DNA from: UBA946 sp031550725
GTDB taxonomy: Bacteria > Bacillota > Clostridia > Oscillospirales > Ruminococcaceae
DNA length: 64,000 nt
Assembly (NCBI GenBank): GCA_031550725.1
Contig: JAVBOH010000015.1
Span: forward strand, 5,977 to 69,976
Direction: 5' to 3'
The position numbers and the translations under genes are program-made. Below the pieces are notes generated by a model. It saw only the letters and a list, made by a program, of their open reading frames with translations. It did not search any database and had not been told where the DNA came from. Below, in pieces: positions 16,778 to 25,554 of this stretch (position 1 is the first letter of the stretch; each line of letters starts with the position of its first letter).

Positions 16778-18322
16778 ATGATTTTTGCAACCCCTGAACA
16801 AATGCATTTCATAGAGTCTGTATCGGATAAAACTGCATTGAAATACAGTCAGCTGATGGATAATGCCGCATCTGAGGTTACTCAGCTTATTGCAATGATA
16901 ATGAATGAAGTTGACGTTACCGATGGTATTGTCATACTTTGCGGTCACGGAAACAATGCAGCTGATGGTTTTACCATTGCAAAAAATCTTGCTGATTACG
17001 GTGTTTCTATTACTGTTGTTCTTGCTGATGGTGACCCTGATTCAATTTTAGCTATTAATAGATATTGTGAGATGGGTAATGAAAAAAATATTGAAGTTTT
17101 AAATTTAAACGACAATATCGACAGGGCTTTTGCTTGTTTTTCATCAGCCGCTATAATTGTTGATGCGGTTTTCGGTATTGGATTCAGAGGTAATTCTCTG
17201 CCTCCGGCTGTGAAAGCTTGTTTCTCGTTTGTAAAAAGATGCTCTGCCATAAAAATAGCTGTTGATGTTCCTTCAGGCGGTAACTGCCTTAATGGCGAGG
17301 CTGATGAAAGTACTCTTAAATGTGATTATACTGTTACATTCGGCTTTAAAAAGGTTGGAATGCTTTTAGAGCCATTAAAATCACTTTGCGGTGAAATTAT
17401 CGTGAGTGAAATCGGTCTTTCGGAAAATCTTTTTGATGGTGTTGAATTTGTTGCCACAGAAGCTGTGGAAAATGATGTAAGCCCGCTATTCCCTGAAAGA
17501 AAGTCCGATTCACATAAGGGTGATTTCGGACGCATCTTAAATATTGCTGGAAATAACTGCATGAGTGGTGCTGCTGCATTATCAACACTGTCAGCACTTC
17601 GTTCAGGTGCAGGGCTTGTTCGTCTTGCCTCAACTGAAACTGTCATAAACAGGCTTGCATCATCTATTTTTGAAGCAACCTACCTTCCTCTTTCCGAAAA
17701 TAAAGATGGTCTTATTTCAGACGAAAATCTACCAGAAATTTTATCGGCTGCGCAAACTATGTCTGCTGTTTCAATCGGAAGCGGACTTGGAGTTTCCGAA
17801 TCTACAAAGAAAATTGTGTATGAACTCATATCAAATGCAGATTGTCCGATTATTTTGGACGCAGACGGAATAAACTGCCTTGTGGACAACATAGATATTA
17901 TTAAGAACACAAAAAACAAGCTCATTATTACTCCTCATGCAGCTGAGCTTGCACGTATTCATAAGGCATCCGGTATTAATTGTGATAAAGACAGGCTTTC
18001 CATCGCCATTGCATTATCAAAAGTATTCAAAATTGTTGTCGTTGCAAAGGGTTCGCCTACATTTATTGTTGGTGACGGCAAGGTTTTTGTATGCCAGTCT
18101 GGTAATCCTGGACTTAGCAAGGGCGGCAGCGGCGATGTGCTTACTGGTATCATCACAGGATTTACCGCACAAGGTTTATCACCGATTGATGCTGCCGTTG
18201 CAGGCGTTTATGTGCATGGACTTGCTGCTGATATGGTTGCATCAAAGTCATCACAAATTGGTATGTTGCCTTATGATGTAATCAATGAATTGCCTTTTGT
18301 GTTCAATAAATGGAACAGATAA
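16778..18322 (+). CDS. nnr: Bifunctional NAD(P)HX epimerase/dehydratase
   Basis: Repairs hydrated NADH and NADPH. The N-terminal half (about residues 1-210) is the YjeF_N epimerase (LCGHGNNAADGFTIAKNL, AVDVPSGGNCLNGE); the C-terminal half is the ADP/ATP-dependent dehydratase of the ribokinase-like fold, with the phosphate-binding motif SKGGSGDVLTGII. The 514-aa length is right for the fused enzyme. I choose ATG 16778 over a GTG nine bases earlier, because the ribosome-binding site AGGAAAGGG (16761-16769) is then 8 nt away. It follows the AcpS-like gene after 60 nt. Confidence 0.93.
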   Translation: MIFATPEQMHFIESVSDKTALKYSQLMDNAASEVTQLIAMIMNEVDVTDGIVILCGHGNNAADGFTIAKNLADYGVSITVVLADGDPDSILAINRYCEMGNEKNIEVLNLNDNIDRAFACFSSAAIIVDAVFGIGFRGNSLPPAVKACFSFVKRCSAIKIAVDVPSGGNCLNGEADESTLKCDYTVTFGFKKVGMLLEPLKSLCGEIIVSEIGLSENLFDGVEFVATEAVENDVSPLFPERKSDSHKGDFGRILNIAGNNCMSGAAALSTLSALRSGAGLVRLASTETVINRLASSIFEATYLPLSENKDGLISDENLPEILSAAQTMSAVSIGSGLGVSESTKKIVYELISNADCPIILDADGINCLVDNIDIIKNTKNKLIITPHAAELARIHKASGINCDKDRLSIAIALSKVFKIVVVAKGSPTFIVGDGKVFVCQSGNPGLSKGGSGDVLTGIITGFTAQGLSPIDAAVAGVYVHGLAADMVASKSSQIGMLPYDVINELPFVFNKWNR

Positions 18323-18343
18323 GGTATCGTTACTAAAACTTTT

Positions 18344-18377
18344 ACCCTCTGTTCGATTATTTTGAACGGAGGGTTTT
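18344..18377 (+). terminator. Terminator of nnr overlapping the next gene's ribosome-binding site
   Basis: 11-bp stem with one G-U pair (18344-18354 with 18364-18374) followed by TTTT. The 3' arm contains GGAGGG, which is also the Shine-Dalgarno sequence of the lipoprotein gene whose ATG is at 18381. Confidence 0.65.
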
Positions 18378-18380
18378 CTC

Positions 18381-18968
18381 ATGAAAAAAAGATTTTTTAC
18401 ACTAATTTTACTTCTCGCAGTACTTATGCTTTTTACAGCCTGCAAAAGCATACAGGATGTTGTAAAATCCAAATCACCTGACCTCAACAAAGCTTTCACC
18501 AGCAATGTAACAATCACATATAATGACAACGAAGTCAAGGCTGTTGTCACAAGATATGGCACAGGTATCTGGGATATGGAGATTGTTTCTCCTGATTCAC
18601 TGGCTGGCATGACTATTAATTATAGTCCGAACGGTGTAAATGTTATGCTTGGTGAGATGTCATTTGATGTTCCACTTGAAAACATTAACAGCGGCTCTGT
18701 TTTCAACGCTGTTTTTAATGTTATTGATAATGCTGCTGCAATGCCTGAAATGGATTTCTCGCAAACTGCCGAAGGTCCGACTTTCTTTGGAACATCGTCT
18801 GTCGGCAGTTATGCACTCACTTTCGATCCAAATACTAATATGCTCACCAATGTTTCAATCCCTGACTTAGACATTAATGTGAAAGTTGATGATGTAAGAG
18901 AACTTTCATCAAATATTCATGATGTTACAGAAACCACAACAACTGAAACTACAACTGCGGTTTCGTAA
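18381..18968 (+). CDS. Lipoprotein of unknown function
   Basis: 195 aa. N-terminal MKKRFFTLILLLAVLMLF with lipobox LFTAC marks a signal-peptidase II lipoprotein (lipidated Cys at about residue 21). The mature part is beta-rich and acidic (NVTITYNDNEVKAVVTRY, VNVMLGEMSFDV) and ends in a Thr-rich tail (VTETTTTETTTAVS). No family recognised. It would sit on the outer face of the membrane. Its ribosome-binding site lies in the 3' arm of the nnr terminator hairpin. Confidence 0.8.
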   Translation: MKKRFFTLILLLAVLMLFTACKSIQDVVKSKSPDLNKAFTSNVTITYNDNEVKAVVTRYGTGIWDMEIVSPDSLAGMTINYSPNGVNVMLGEMSFDVPLENINSGSVFNAVFNVIDNAAAMPEMDFSQTAEGPTFFGTSSVGSYALTFDPNTNMLTNVSIPDLDINVKVDDVRELSSNIHDVTETTTTETTTAVS

Positions 18969-19060
18969 TGTTTTCGTTAAGTTATCGCTAAAGTTTTGAT
19001 TTTACGTACTTTTTCGATAAATGTTCTACATATCTTCACATTTCTATCACAATTATAAGC

Positions 19061-19361
19061 TATACTATACGTAATGAGAAATGCAAAAGTTACCAATTAA
19101 TCAAGATTGTTCTTAGCATTATCTTGACGAAATACAAACCGCTTAGCTTTGTATATTTCGTAACATTGACTTATACCTCGGTCTTAAGAGGTAAAAAAGG
19201 CAGCCTGAAAAAATAATGGATGTGCCTATAAATTTTACATATGCGGTCCTGTGATGTGAAAATTCACTTTATAGGGCGGCAGTCCAAAAACATCTGCTAT
19301 TTGTTAATTGCAGTTAATATATTTAAGCTGTTGCACGATTATTTGTGTAACAGCTTTTTTT
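19061..19361 (+). ncRNA. Candidate free-standing structured RNA
   Basis: A TATACT box at 19061-19066 (weak TTCACA upstream, spacing long) is followed by about 290 nt with no translatable ORF and a chain of hairpins: 19101-19107/19121-19127, 19128-19138/19148-19160, TACCTC/GAGGTA at 19174-19193, AGGCA/TGCCT, and an 8-bp CCTATAAA/TTTATAGG helix. It ends in a strong terminator: 11-bp stem 19326-19336/19345-19355 plus seven T. The next gene, ppk, has its own promoter after that terminator, so this looks like an independent RNA. I could not match it to 6S, tmRNA, SRP RNA or RNase P RNA by eye. Confidence 0.5.
19326..19361 (+). terminator. Terminator of the 19.1-kb RNA
   Basis: AGCTGTTGCAC pairs with GTGTAACAGCT (one G-U) and is followed by TTTTTTT. 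Confidence 0.8.
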
Positions 19362-19407
19362 GTTAAAATCAAGTTAAGTTGTATTGGATAATTTAACGCA
19401 ATGATGC

Positions 19408-19436
19408 TTGACTTTATTAATGTTAAATTATATAAT
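19408..19436 (+). promoter_or_regulatory. Promoter of ppk
   Basis: TTGACT (19408-19413), 17 bp, TATAAT (19431-19436), about 64 bp upstream of the ppk ATG and downstream of the RNA terminator. Confidence 0.65.
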
Positions 19437-19499
19437 TGTTGTATGATGCATATAATTAAAAGACGTAAAACTATAATTCAAAAGGGATGACTTTATTTA

Positions 19500-21641
19500 A
19501 TGAAAAACTATTATGACAACCGTGAATTATCATGGCTGAAATTTAATATGCGAGTTCTCGAGGAGGCAGAGGATGTAACTGTTCCGCTGCTTGAACGCTT
19601 GCAGTTCGCCTCAATATTCCAATCAAACCTTGATGAATTTTTTATGGTGCGTGTTGGGTCGATGTATGACCAGACACTTGTTGGAAACAATGAAAAGGAT
19701 AATAAAACAGGTATGTCCTGTGAAACACAGCTTAATGAAATTTTTAAGGCTGTTTCTTCGTTATGTCCTGTTCGTGACAAAGCATATTATAATATTATGG
19801 ATAAACTTGAGGAGCATTACAATATAAAGCAGGTAAATTTCCGTGCGCTTTCTGCTGATGAGGAAACATATTTGCAGGTGTATTTCCGCACAGAAATTCT
19901 TCCGCTTATTTCGCCGCAGGTTATAGACAAACGTAATCCGTTTCCATTCCTTAAGAATAAGGAAATTTATGCAGCTGCACAGCTTGATACAAAGTCTGGT
20001 ACAGGAGTTAAAATAGGTCTTGTTCCTGCAAGCGGCGCATTTCAGCGAGTTATCTTCTTGCCTGCTAATAACGAGCAGCTCAGATTTATGCTTGTTGAGG
20101 AGTTAATTCTTCATTACATACCACTAATTTTCAACAACTATAAAATTCTTGATAAATCGCTTGTTCGTATCACAAGAAATGCCGATATTAACATGGAGGA
20201 GGCTTTATACGATCAGGATGTTGACTTGCGTGAAGTCATGTCCGATTTGCTTAAAAAGCGCAAAAAGCTATCCCCTATCCGACTTGAATTATCAAGAAAG
20301 TTAGGTGAAAATGCAGTTAATTATCTCTGCTCAATACTTGAATTATCTCCAAACCAGATTTTTCGATTGAAGTCCCCTCTTGATTTATCATTTGTTTCAA
20401 CCCTTAAAAATAAGCTTGAATCAAAAGAGCCGACACTTTGCTTTGCTCGTTTTAACCCACAGCTTTCATGTAACATCATTAAAAATGAGCCTATGATAAA
20501 TCAGATTATGAAAAAGGATATACTTTTACATTATCCGTATGAAACAATAAAGCCATTTCTTACATTGCTTAATGAAGCTGCATCTGATCCATCTGTTGTT
20601 TCTATAAAGATTACTCTTTACCGTGTTGCATCAAACTCAAAGGTTGTTGAAGCTCTTATTGCCGCTGCTGAAAATGGCAAGGATGTATTTGTTTTAGTTG
20701 AACTTCGTGCTAGGTTTGATGAAGAAAACAACATAGGCTGGGCTGAACGTCTTGAACAGGCAGGATGTAACGTTATATATGGTCCTGAAAACCTGAAAGT
20801 GCATTCAAAGCTTTTGTTGATTACAAGAAAAACAAGTGGAAAAGTTCAGTACATAACTCAGATTGGTACTGGTAACTATAACGAAAAGACTTCGGGGCTT
20901 TATACCGACCTCTCGCTATTGACAGCTAACAATGACATTGGTGTTGAGGCTGGAACTGTGTTTAACGCACTTGCTATGGGTAATCTTGTTGAAAATTCAG
21001 CTCATCTTCTTGTTGCACCACTTTCATTACAAAACAAGATTATTGCAATGATTGATTATGAAATTGCCATGGCTGAAAGCGGTAAAGAAGCTTATATCGG
21101 ACTTAAGCTTAATTCACTTACTGATAAAACTCTTATTGACAAGCTTGTTGAGGCATCTCAAAAGGGTGTAAAAATCCAAATGGTTGTTCGTGGAATATGC
21201 TGTCTTATTGCAGGAGTTCCAAAGCATACTGAAAATATTGAGGTTATCAGTATTGTTGGGCGTTTGCTTGAGCATTCACGAATTTATATTTTCGGCAAGG
21301 GGGAACGTGTGAAAATTTACATTGCATCTGCTGATTTCATGACACGAAATACCCTAAGACGTGTTGAGGTAGCAGCTCCGATTTATGCACCTCACATTCG
21401 TGAAAGGATTTTATCGATATTTAACACAATGCTAGCTGATAATGTTAAGGCAAGAAAAATGCAGTCCGACAGCACATATATCCGAAAGGAATGTCTTGGA
21501 GAGCGATTAAATTCACAGGAATTTTTCATTCGTGAGGCTTATGAAAACGCCGAAAAGATTGTTCTTGCACCTGAAACTAAGAAGAAAATTTCGTTGATTG
21601 ATAAGGTTAAAAGCATTTTAAAGAAATTTCAAAAGGTATAA
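19500..21641 (+). CDS. ppk: Polyphosphate kinase 1
   Basis: Reversibly makes inorganic polyphosphate from ATP. 713 aa, the usual PPK1 length. Domains in order: N-terminal helical domain (begins YYDNRELSWLKFNMRVLEEA), head domain, and two phospholipase-D-like catalytic domains. The autophosphorylated His lies in LKVHSKLLLI and the second catalytic His in LLEHSRIYIFGKGE. The C-terminus has an extra Lys-rich end (KKISLIDKVKSILKKFQKV). ATG start with AAAGGGATG upstream. Monocistronic: own promoter and a terminator right after it. Confidence 0.96.
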   Translation: MKNYYDNRELSWLKFNMRVLEEAEDVTVPLLERLQFASIFQSNLDEFFMVRVGSMYDQTLVGNNEKDNKTGMSCETQLNEIFKAVSSLCPVRDKAYYNIMDKLEEHYNIKQVNFRALSADEETYLQVYFRTEILPLISPQVIDKRNPFPFLKNKEIYAAAQLDTKSGTGVKIGLVPASGAFQRVIFLPANNEQLRFMLVEELILHYIPLIFNNYKILDKSLVRITRNADINMEEALYDQDVDLREVMSDLLKKRKKLSPIRLELSRKLGENAVNYLCSILELSPNQIFRLKSPLDLSFVSTLKNKLESKEPTLCFARFNPQLSCNIIKNEPMINQIMKKDILLHYPYETIKPFLTLLNEAASDPSVVSIKITLYRVASNSKVVEALIAAAENGKDVFVLVELRARFDEENNIGWAERLEQAGCNVIYGPENLKVHSKLLLITRKTSGKVQYITQIGTGNYNEKTSGLYTDLSLLTANNDIGVEAGTVFNALAMGNLVENSAHLLVAPLSLQNKIIAMIDYEIAMAESGKEAYIGLKLNSLTDKTLIDKLVEASQKGVKIQMVVRGICCLIAGVPKHTENIEVISIVGRLLEHSRIYIFGKGERVKIYIASADFMTRNTLRRVEVAAPIYAPHIRERILSIFNTMLADNVKARKMQSDSTYIRKECLGERLNSQEFFIREAYENAEKIVLAPETKKKISLIDKVKSILKKFQKV

Positions 21642-21652
21642 AAGCACATAAA

Positions 21653-21687
21653 AATATCCCGCTATAATTAAATAGCAGGATATTTTT
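21653..21687 (+). terminator. Terminator of ppk
   Basis: Stem AATATCC-GCTA with TAGC-GGATATT (one mismatch inside), then TTTTTT. It lies between converging ppk and the chemoreceptor gene. Confidence 0.7.
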
Positions 21688-21713
21688 TATTTTCATATTA
21701 AAATCAGATTGAT

Positions 21714-23402
21714 TTATCTCTTTAACTTAAAGTTTGCAACAAGGTCTTGTAATGCAGAGGATTGACCGCTCATTTCTTCTGATGCAGCAGCACTTTCTTC
21801 AGCAGTAGCACTATTTTGCTGAACAACCTGAGCAACAGAATTAATACCGATAGTAATTTGCTGTATACCCTTTGCCTGCTGTTCAGATGAATCAGCAATC
21901 TTAGAGATAATATCTGTACTTTCAACAATGCCCTTAACAATATCATCTAAAGAAGTTGAAGTTTCCTGAGCAATTTTTGCACCTAGCTCTGCCTTTTCAA
22001 TAGAATCAGCGATAAGTGTAGTTGTATTTTTAGCAGCTTCAGCAGATTTTGATGCAAGGTTACGAACTTCATCAGCAACAACAGCAAAACCCTTTCCTGC
22101 TGCACCTGCACGAGCAGCTTCAACAGCAGCATTAAGTGCAAGAATATTGGTCTGGAATGCAATATCATCAATAACCTTGATAACCTTATTAATGTTCTGG
22201 CTTGCAGCAGTAATTTCAGTAACAGCCTGCATCATGCTCTGCATCTGAACAGTACCATTCTCTGCATTTGAACGAACAGAAGTAGTAAGACTTGCAGCAT
22301 TATTAGCCATCTTAGCATTTGCTTCAGTCATATCGGAAATTTCTGAAATTGAACTGGAAAGCTCATCAACAGCAGTAGCCTGCTGTGTAGAACCCTCTGA
22401 AAGAAGCTGTGCACCGTCTGCAACCTGAGAAGCACCTGTGTTAACCTGTGATGATGCAATGTTAATCTCATAAAACATATTGTTAAGATTGTCAGACATT
22501 TTATATAGAGCATCAGCAATAACGTCTTCATCGGAAAGCTTCTTAATATCTGAAGTAAGGTCACCCTGCGCAATTAAATCCATTTCTGCGCTTAAATATG
22601 CAAGATGCTCAACCATGCTGTTCATAGCGAGAATAGTTTCACCAATTTCATCCTTAGACTTGCCATATTCATCAAGTAAATCTTTCTGTGATTTACTAAA
22701 AGTAAGCTTACCCTTAAGACCAATCTGATTAACCATATCCTTTATAAGTACCATAGGCTTTGCAATAAGACCTGAAATTCTAATGGTTAGGAAAACTGCA
22801 ATAATTACAGCAGCAACAAGTGCTATTGCAGCAATAATAATGATTAGTGTATATGCACTTGCATTATTTTTATTTGAAGAATCAGCAGCCTCAAGGTTCA
22901 TTGCAACAAGCTCGTCAAGTCTGTTGTCAGCAGTAGTGACAAGATTTGCATTAGCAGCCATAACAGCATTAGCCTGTTCATTTTCACCCTTATCAGCCAA
23001 ATCACGTACAGGAACTATTATTGTATTATAGACAGCATTATAATCATCAACAAACTTATTATACAAATCCATTTCATCTTTTTCTACGATAACTGCCTTG
23101 TAATTCGCTAAATCCTCATTAGTTTCCTTAATAGCATTTTCTAAACTGCTCTTGCTTGCAGCATATTCATTACTTGTATTGTCATATAAAAGCATATCAC
23201 GAATGTTGATATTCTCACGTTGATAATCAAAAGCAATAGCTTGTATGTATGCAACTGAATATAAGTTATCATCATGCATACTAACTGCATTTCTGTTTAC
23301 AATGTTAACTCCAACGATGCCTATCACACCAATAATAAGTGAAAAAGCCAAAAGAATAATAAAACTGACGGCTAACTTACTGCTAATTTTTAAATTTTTC
23401 AT
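21714..23402 (-). CDS. Methyl-accepting chemotaxis protein
   Basis: 562 aa. Transmembrane segment at about residues 12-32, an extracytoplasmic helical sensor of about 150 residues (4HB_MCP-like: NAVSMHDDNLYSVAYIQ), a second transmembrane segment at about 183-207, a HAMP domain, and a long cytoplasmic coiled-coil signalling domain with the conserved hairpin tip FQTNILALNAAVEAARAG. This tip contacts CheW and CheA. No che or flagellar gene is in the window. The ligand cannot be told from sequence. ATG start with a weak ribosome-binding site (AGGGGAGTG). Confidence 0.93.
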   Translation of the reverse strand: MKNLKISSKLAVSFIILLAFSLIIGVIGIVGVNIVNRNAVSMHDDNLYSVAYIQAIAFDYQRENINIRDMLLYDNTSNEYAASKSSLENAIKETNEDLANYKAVIVEKDEMDLYNKFVDDYNAVYNTIIVPVRDLADKGENEQANAVMAANANLVTTADNRLDELVAMNLEAADSSNKNNASAYTLIIIIAAIALVAAVIIAVFLTIRISGLIAKPMVLIKDMVNQIGLKGKLTFSKSQKDLLDEYGKSKDEIGETILAMNSMVEHLAYLSAEMDLIAQGDLTSDIKKLSDEDVIADALYKMSDNLNNMFYEINIASSQVNTGASQVADGAQLLSEGSTQQATAVDELSSSISEISDMTEANAKMANNAASLTTSVRSNAENGTVQMQSMMQAVTEITAASQNINKVIKVIDDIAFQTNILALNAAVEAARAGAAGKGFAVVADEVRNLASKSAEAAKNTTTLIADSIEKAELGAKIAQETSTSLDDIVKGIVESTDIISKIADSSEQQAKGIQQITIGINSVAQVVQQNSATAEESAAASEEMSGQSSALQDLVANFKLKR

Positions 23403-23645
23403 AGTACACTCCCCTAAATTTTATTAAATATTAAACACAAATAATATCAATTACCTATGCTATTATTAAGTATAGACCAAATAACAGTAAAAATCAATGG
23501 TTGTAATATTAACAAATCGTTCGGTTACTGCTAAATTATCGATACGATTTCGCTAAGAAATTACATATATTCCTATAATAATTAGTAATTTTGCACAAAA
23601 TCATATTTTAAGTATATATAATGCTGTTAGTAGATTTAAATCTTC

Positions 23646-23674
23646 TTGACACACCTCTTATATAGTGATATAAT
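23646..23674 (+). promoter_or_regulatory. Promoter of the queuosine operon
   Basis: TTGACA (23646-23651), 17 bp, TATAAT (23669-23674). Transcription would begin just before the preQ1 aptamer. Confidence 0.75.
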
Positions 23675-23685
23675 ACTAAAGATAA

Positions 23686-23727
23686 GACAGTTCATTTGTA
23701 CCATCCTGTCTATAAACAAAACTAGGG
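23686..23727 (+). ncRNA. preQ1-I riboswitch aptamer
   Basis: Stem GACAG (23686-23690) with CTGTC (23706-23710) closes a C-rich loop and is followed by the A-rich tail TATAAACAAAACTAGGG, whose end can pair with the loop in an H-type pseudoknot. This is the compact class I preQ1 pattern. It lies upstream of genes that make preQ1, so binding should switch the operon off. Confidence 0.85.
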
Positions 23728-23779
23728 CATCATATAGCACTTCAACTTTGGAATTGCTATAATGTAAAATTAATTTTTT

Positions 23780-23814
23780 ACGGGTGTGGTGCTTTGCCAT
23801 GCCCGTTTTTATTT
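23780..23814 (+). terminator. Riboswitch-controlled terminator
   Basis: Stem 23780-23790 with 23796-23806 (11 pairs, some G-U), then TTTTT, immediately upstream of queD. A further hairpin between aptamer and terminator (TATAGCA/TGCTATA) may act in the antiterminated state. Confidence 0.75.
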
Positions 23815-23830
23815 GGGGGACATACATATT

Positions 23831-24250
23831 ATGTATACATTAAAAGCAACTGCATCATTTGATTCTGCACATTTTTTGTCAGGGTATAAAGGCAAATGTG
23901 CAAATATCCACGGTCACAGATGGACTATAACAGCTGAAATTTATAGTGATAACCTTGAATCAGAGGGTCAATGCAGAGGTATGGTTGTTGACTTCGGACA
24001 GATTAAAGGGGACTTGAAACAGATTGCAGACAGCTATGACCATGCACTTATTTTCGAGATGGGTACACTAAAATATAACACAGTTGAGGCTTTGTCGGAC
24101 GAGGGTTTTAAGCTAATTCCTGTTAAATTTCGTCCTACTGCCGAAAATTTTGCAAAGAGTTTTTATGACAGCTTACGAATGAGCGGATATAATGTAAAAA
24201 GCGTCGCCGTTTATGAAACACCTGATAACTGTGCAGTATATTCAGAATAA
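23831..24250 (+). CDS. queD: 6-carboxy-5,6,7,8-tetrahydropterin synthase
   Basis: Converts 7,8-dihydroneopterin triphosphate to 6-carboxytetrahydropterin, the second step towards preQ1. 139 aa with the zinc His residues in FDSAHFL and NIHGHRW, and the catalytic DHALIF. I start it at ATG 23831 behind GGGGG; the frame is open 45 nt further upstream but those codons lie inside the riboswitch terminator. First gene of the operon; queE follows after 11 nt. Confidence 0.94.
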   Translation: MYTLKATASFDSAHFLSGYKGKCANIHGHRWTITAEIYSDNLESEGQCRGMVVDFGQIKGDLKQIADSYDHALIFEMGTLKYNTVEALSDEGFKLIPVKFRPTAENFAKSFYDSLRMSGYNVKSVAVYETPDNCAVYSE

Positions 24251-24261
24251 GAGAGGTAAAA

Positions 24262-24927
24262 ATGTATAACGTTGTAGAAATTTTTACAAGTATTAACGGA
24301 GAGGGCAGAAGTGCCGGACAGCTTGCTGTTTTCGTGCGTTTCAAAGGATGTAATCTTGACTGTTCCTATTGCGACACGAGGTGGGCAAACTGTGAAAATA
24401 CCGTTTCGACACCAATGACTGCTAATGAAATATATAATATTATTAAATCAGAAAGCATTAATCGTGTTACAATAACTGGCGGTGAGCCGCTTATTCAGGA
24501 TGGCATTATTGATTTTCTGACACTGCTTTCTAAGGATGAAAGCTTATCTGTGGAGATTGAAACAAATGGCGCTGTTGATGTTCGTGATGTTATAAATATA
24601 GGTAAAAACAGACCATCTTTGACAATGGATTATAAACTGCCGTCAAGCTTAATGGAAAAGCATATGATACACGAAAATCTTAACTTAATTGAAAGTACTG
24701 ATACGGTTAAGTTCGTTTGTGGCTCGGAGGATGATTTAAACCGTGCATATGAGATTATAACTAAATATAAGCTTGCTAAAAAGTGTGCCGTTTATTTAAG
24801 CCCTGTATTCAATAACATTCATCCATGCGATATGGTTGAGTTTATGAAAGACAAGAACATGAATGGTGTTAATTTGCAATTACAACTACACAAGTTTATT
24901 TGGGACCCAAACGAAAAAGGTGTTTAG
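24262..24927 (+). CDS. queE: 7-carboxy-7-deazaguanine synthase (radical SAM)
   Basis: Rearranges 6-carboxytetrahydropterin to 7-carboxy-7-deazaguanine with S-adenosylmethionine and a [4Fe-4S] cluster. 221 aa. The cluster motif is CNLDCSYC (Cx3Cx2C) at about residues 31-38, after the family start FTSINGEGRSAGQ; TITGGEPLIQ is the SAM-binding GGE motif. ATG start with GAGAGG 8 nt upstream. Third operon gene folE begins 23 nt later. Confidence 0.95.
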   Translation: MYNVVEIFTSINGEGRSAGQLAVFVRFKGCNLDCSYCDTRWANCENTVSTPMTANEIYNIIKSESINRVTITGGEPLIQDGIIDFLTLLSKDESLSVEIETNGAVDVRDVINIGKNRPSLTMDYKLPSSLMEKHMIHENLNLIESTDTVKFVCGSEDDLNRAYEIITKYKLAKKCAVYLSPVFNNIHPCDMVEFMKDKNMNGVNLQLQLHKFIWDPNEKGV

Positions 24928-24950
24928 ATAAGTTTACGAAAGGATATAAA

Positions 24951-25541
24951 ATGAGCAAGGAAATAGATTTTAAGGCAATTGAAGAACATATTAAGGGTAT
25001 ACTCGTAGCTTTGGGTGATGACCCAGAGCGTGAGGGACTTCATGAAACACCTGAGCGTGTTGCCAAAATGTATGGCGAAGTTTTTGAGGGAATGCAGTAT
25101 ACAAACGAAGAAATTGCCAATATGTTTGATAAGTCCTTTGAGGATGGCTTTTCCGAAAATAACAGCAATGATATCGTCGTTGTTAAGGATATCGAGGTAT
25201 TTTCTCATTGTGAGCATCATATGGCGTTGATGTATGACATGAAAATATCTGTCGCATATATTCCTAAAAATAAAGTTTTAGGGTTATCAAAAATCGCACG
25301 TATTGCTGATATGGCGGCAAAGCGATTGCAATTGCAGGAACGTATCGGAACTGATATCGCAGAAATAATGACTATTGCATCTGAATCCAACGATGTAGCA
25401 GTTTTTATTGAGGCTAACCATAGCTGTATGACTGCAAGAGGTATAAAAAAACCGTCTGCAAAGACAGTTTCATCATGCTTAAGGGGACGTTTTTTGACAG
25501 ATACGGTTTTGCAGAACAGGCTTTATATGCAATTGAGATAA
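24951..25541 (+). CDS. folE: GTP cyclohydrolase I
   Basis: Turns GTP into 7,8-dihydroneopterin triphosphate, the substrate of QueD and of folate synthesis. 196 aa. Family stretches are present: GDDPEREGLHETPERVAKMY, the zinc site CEHHMALMYD, and NHSCMTARGI with the second zinc Cys. The start is ATG 24951 with GAAAGGAT upstream; an upstream open frame overlaps queE and lacks a ribosome-binding site. Placing folE inside the que operon ties supply of the precursor to the preQ1 switch. Confidence 0.95.
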   Translation: MSKEIDFKAIEEHIKGILVALGDDPEREGLHETPERVAKMYGEVFEGMQYTNEEIANMFDKSFEDGFSENNSNDIVVVKDIEVFSHCEHHMALMYDMKISVAYIPKNKVLGLSKIARIADMAAKRLQLQERIGTDIAEIMTIASESNDVAVFIEANHSCMTARGIKKPSAKTVSSCLRGRFLTDTVLQNRLYMQLR

Positions 25542-25554
25542 GGAGTTTATTTTT

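Noticed and set aside
18351..18367. GTTC..GAAC pair as a possible LexA site
   Set aside because: The order is reversed relative to the Gram-positive box GAAC-N4-GTTC and the spacing is wrong; it is explained by the nnr terminator.
19061..19361. SRP RNA, tmRNA or RNase P RNA
   Set aside because: No GGAAGG SRP loop, no tRNA-like CCA end with tag frame, and no conserved RNase P core sequences could be found by eye.
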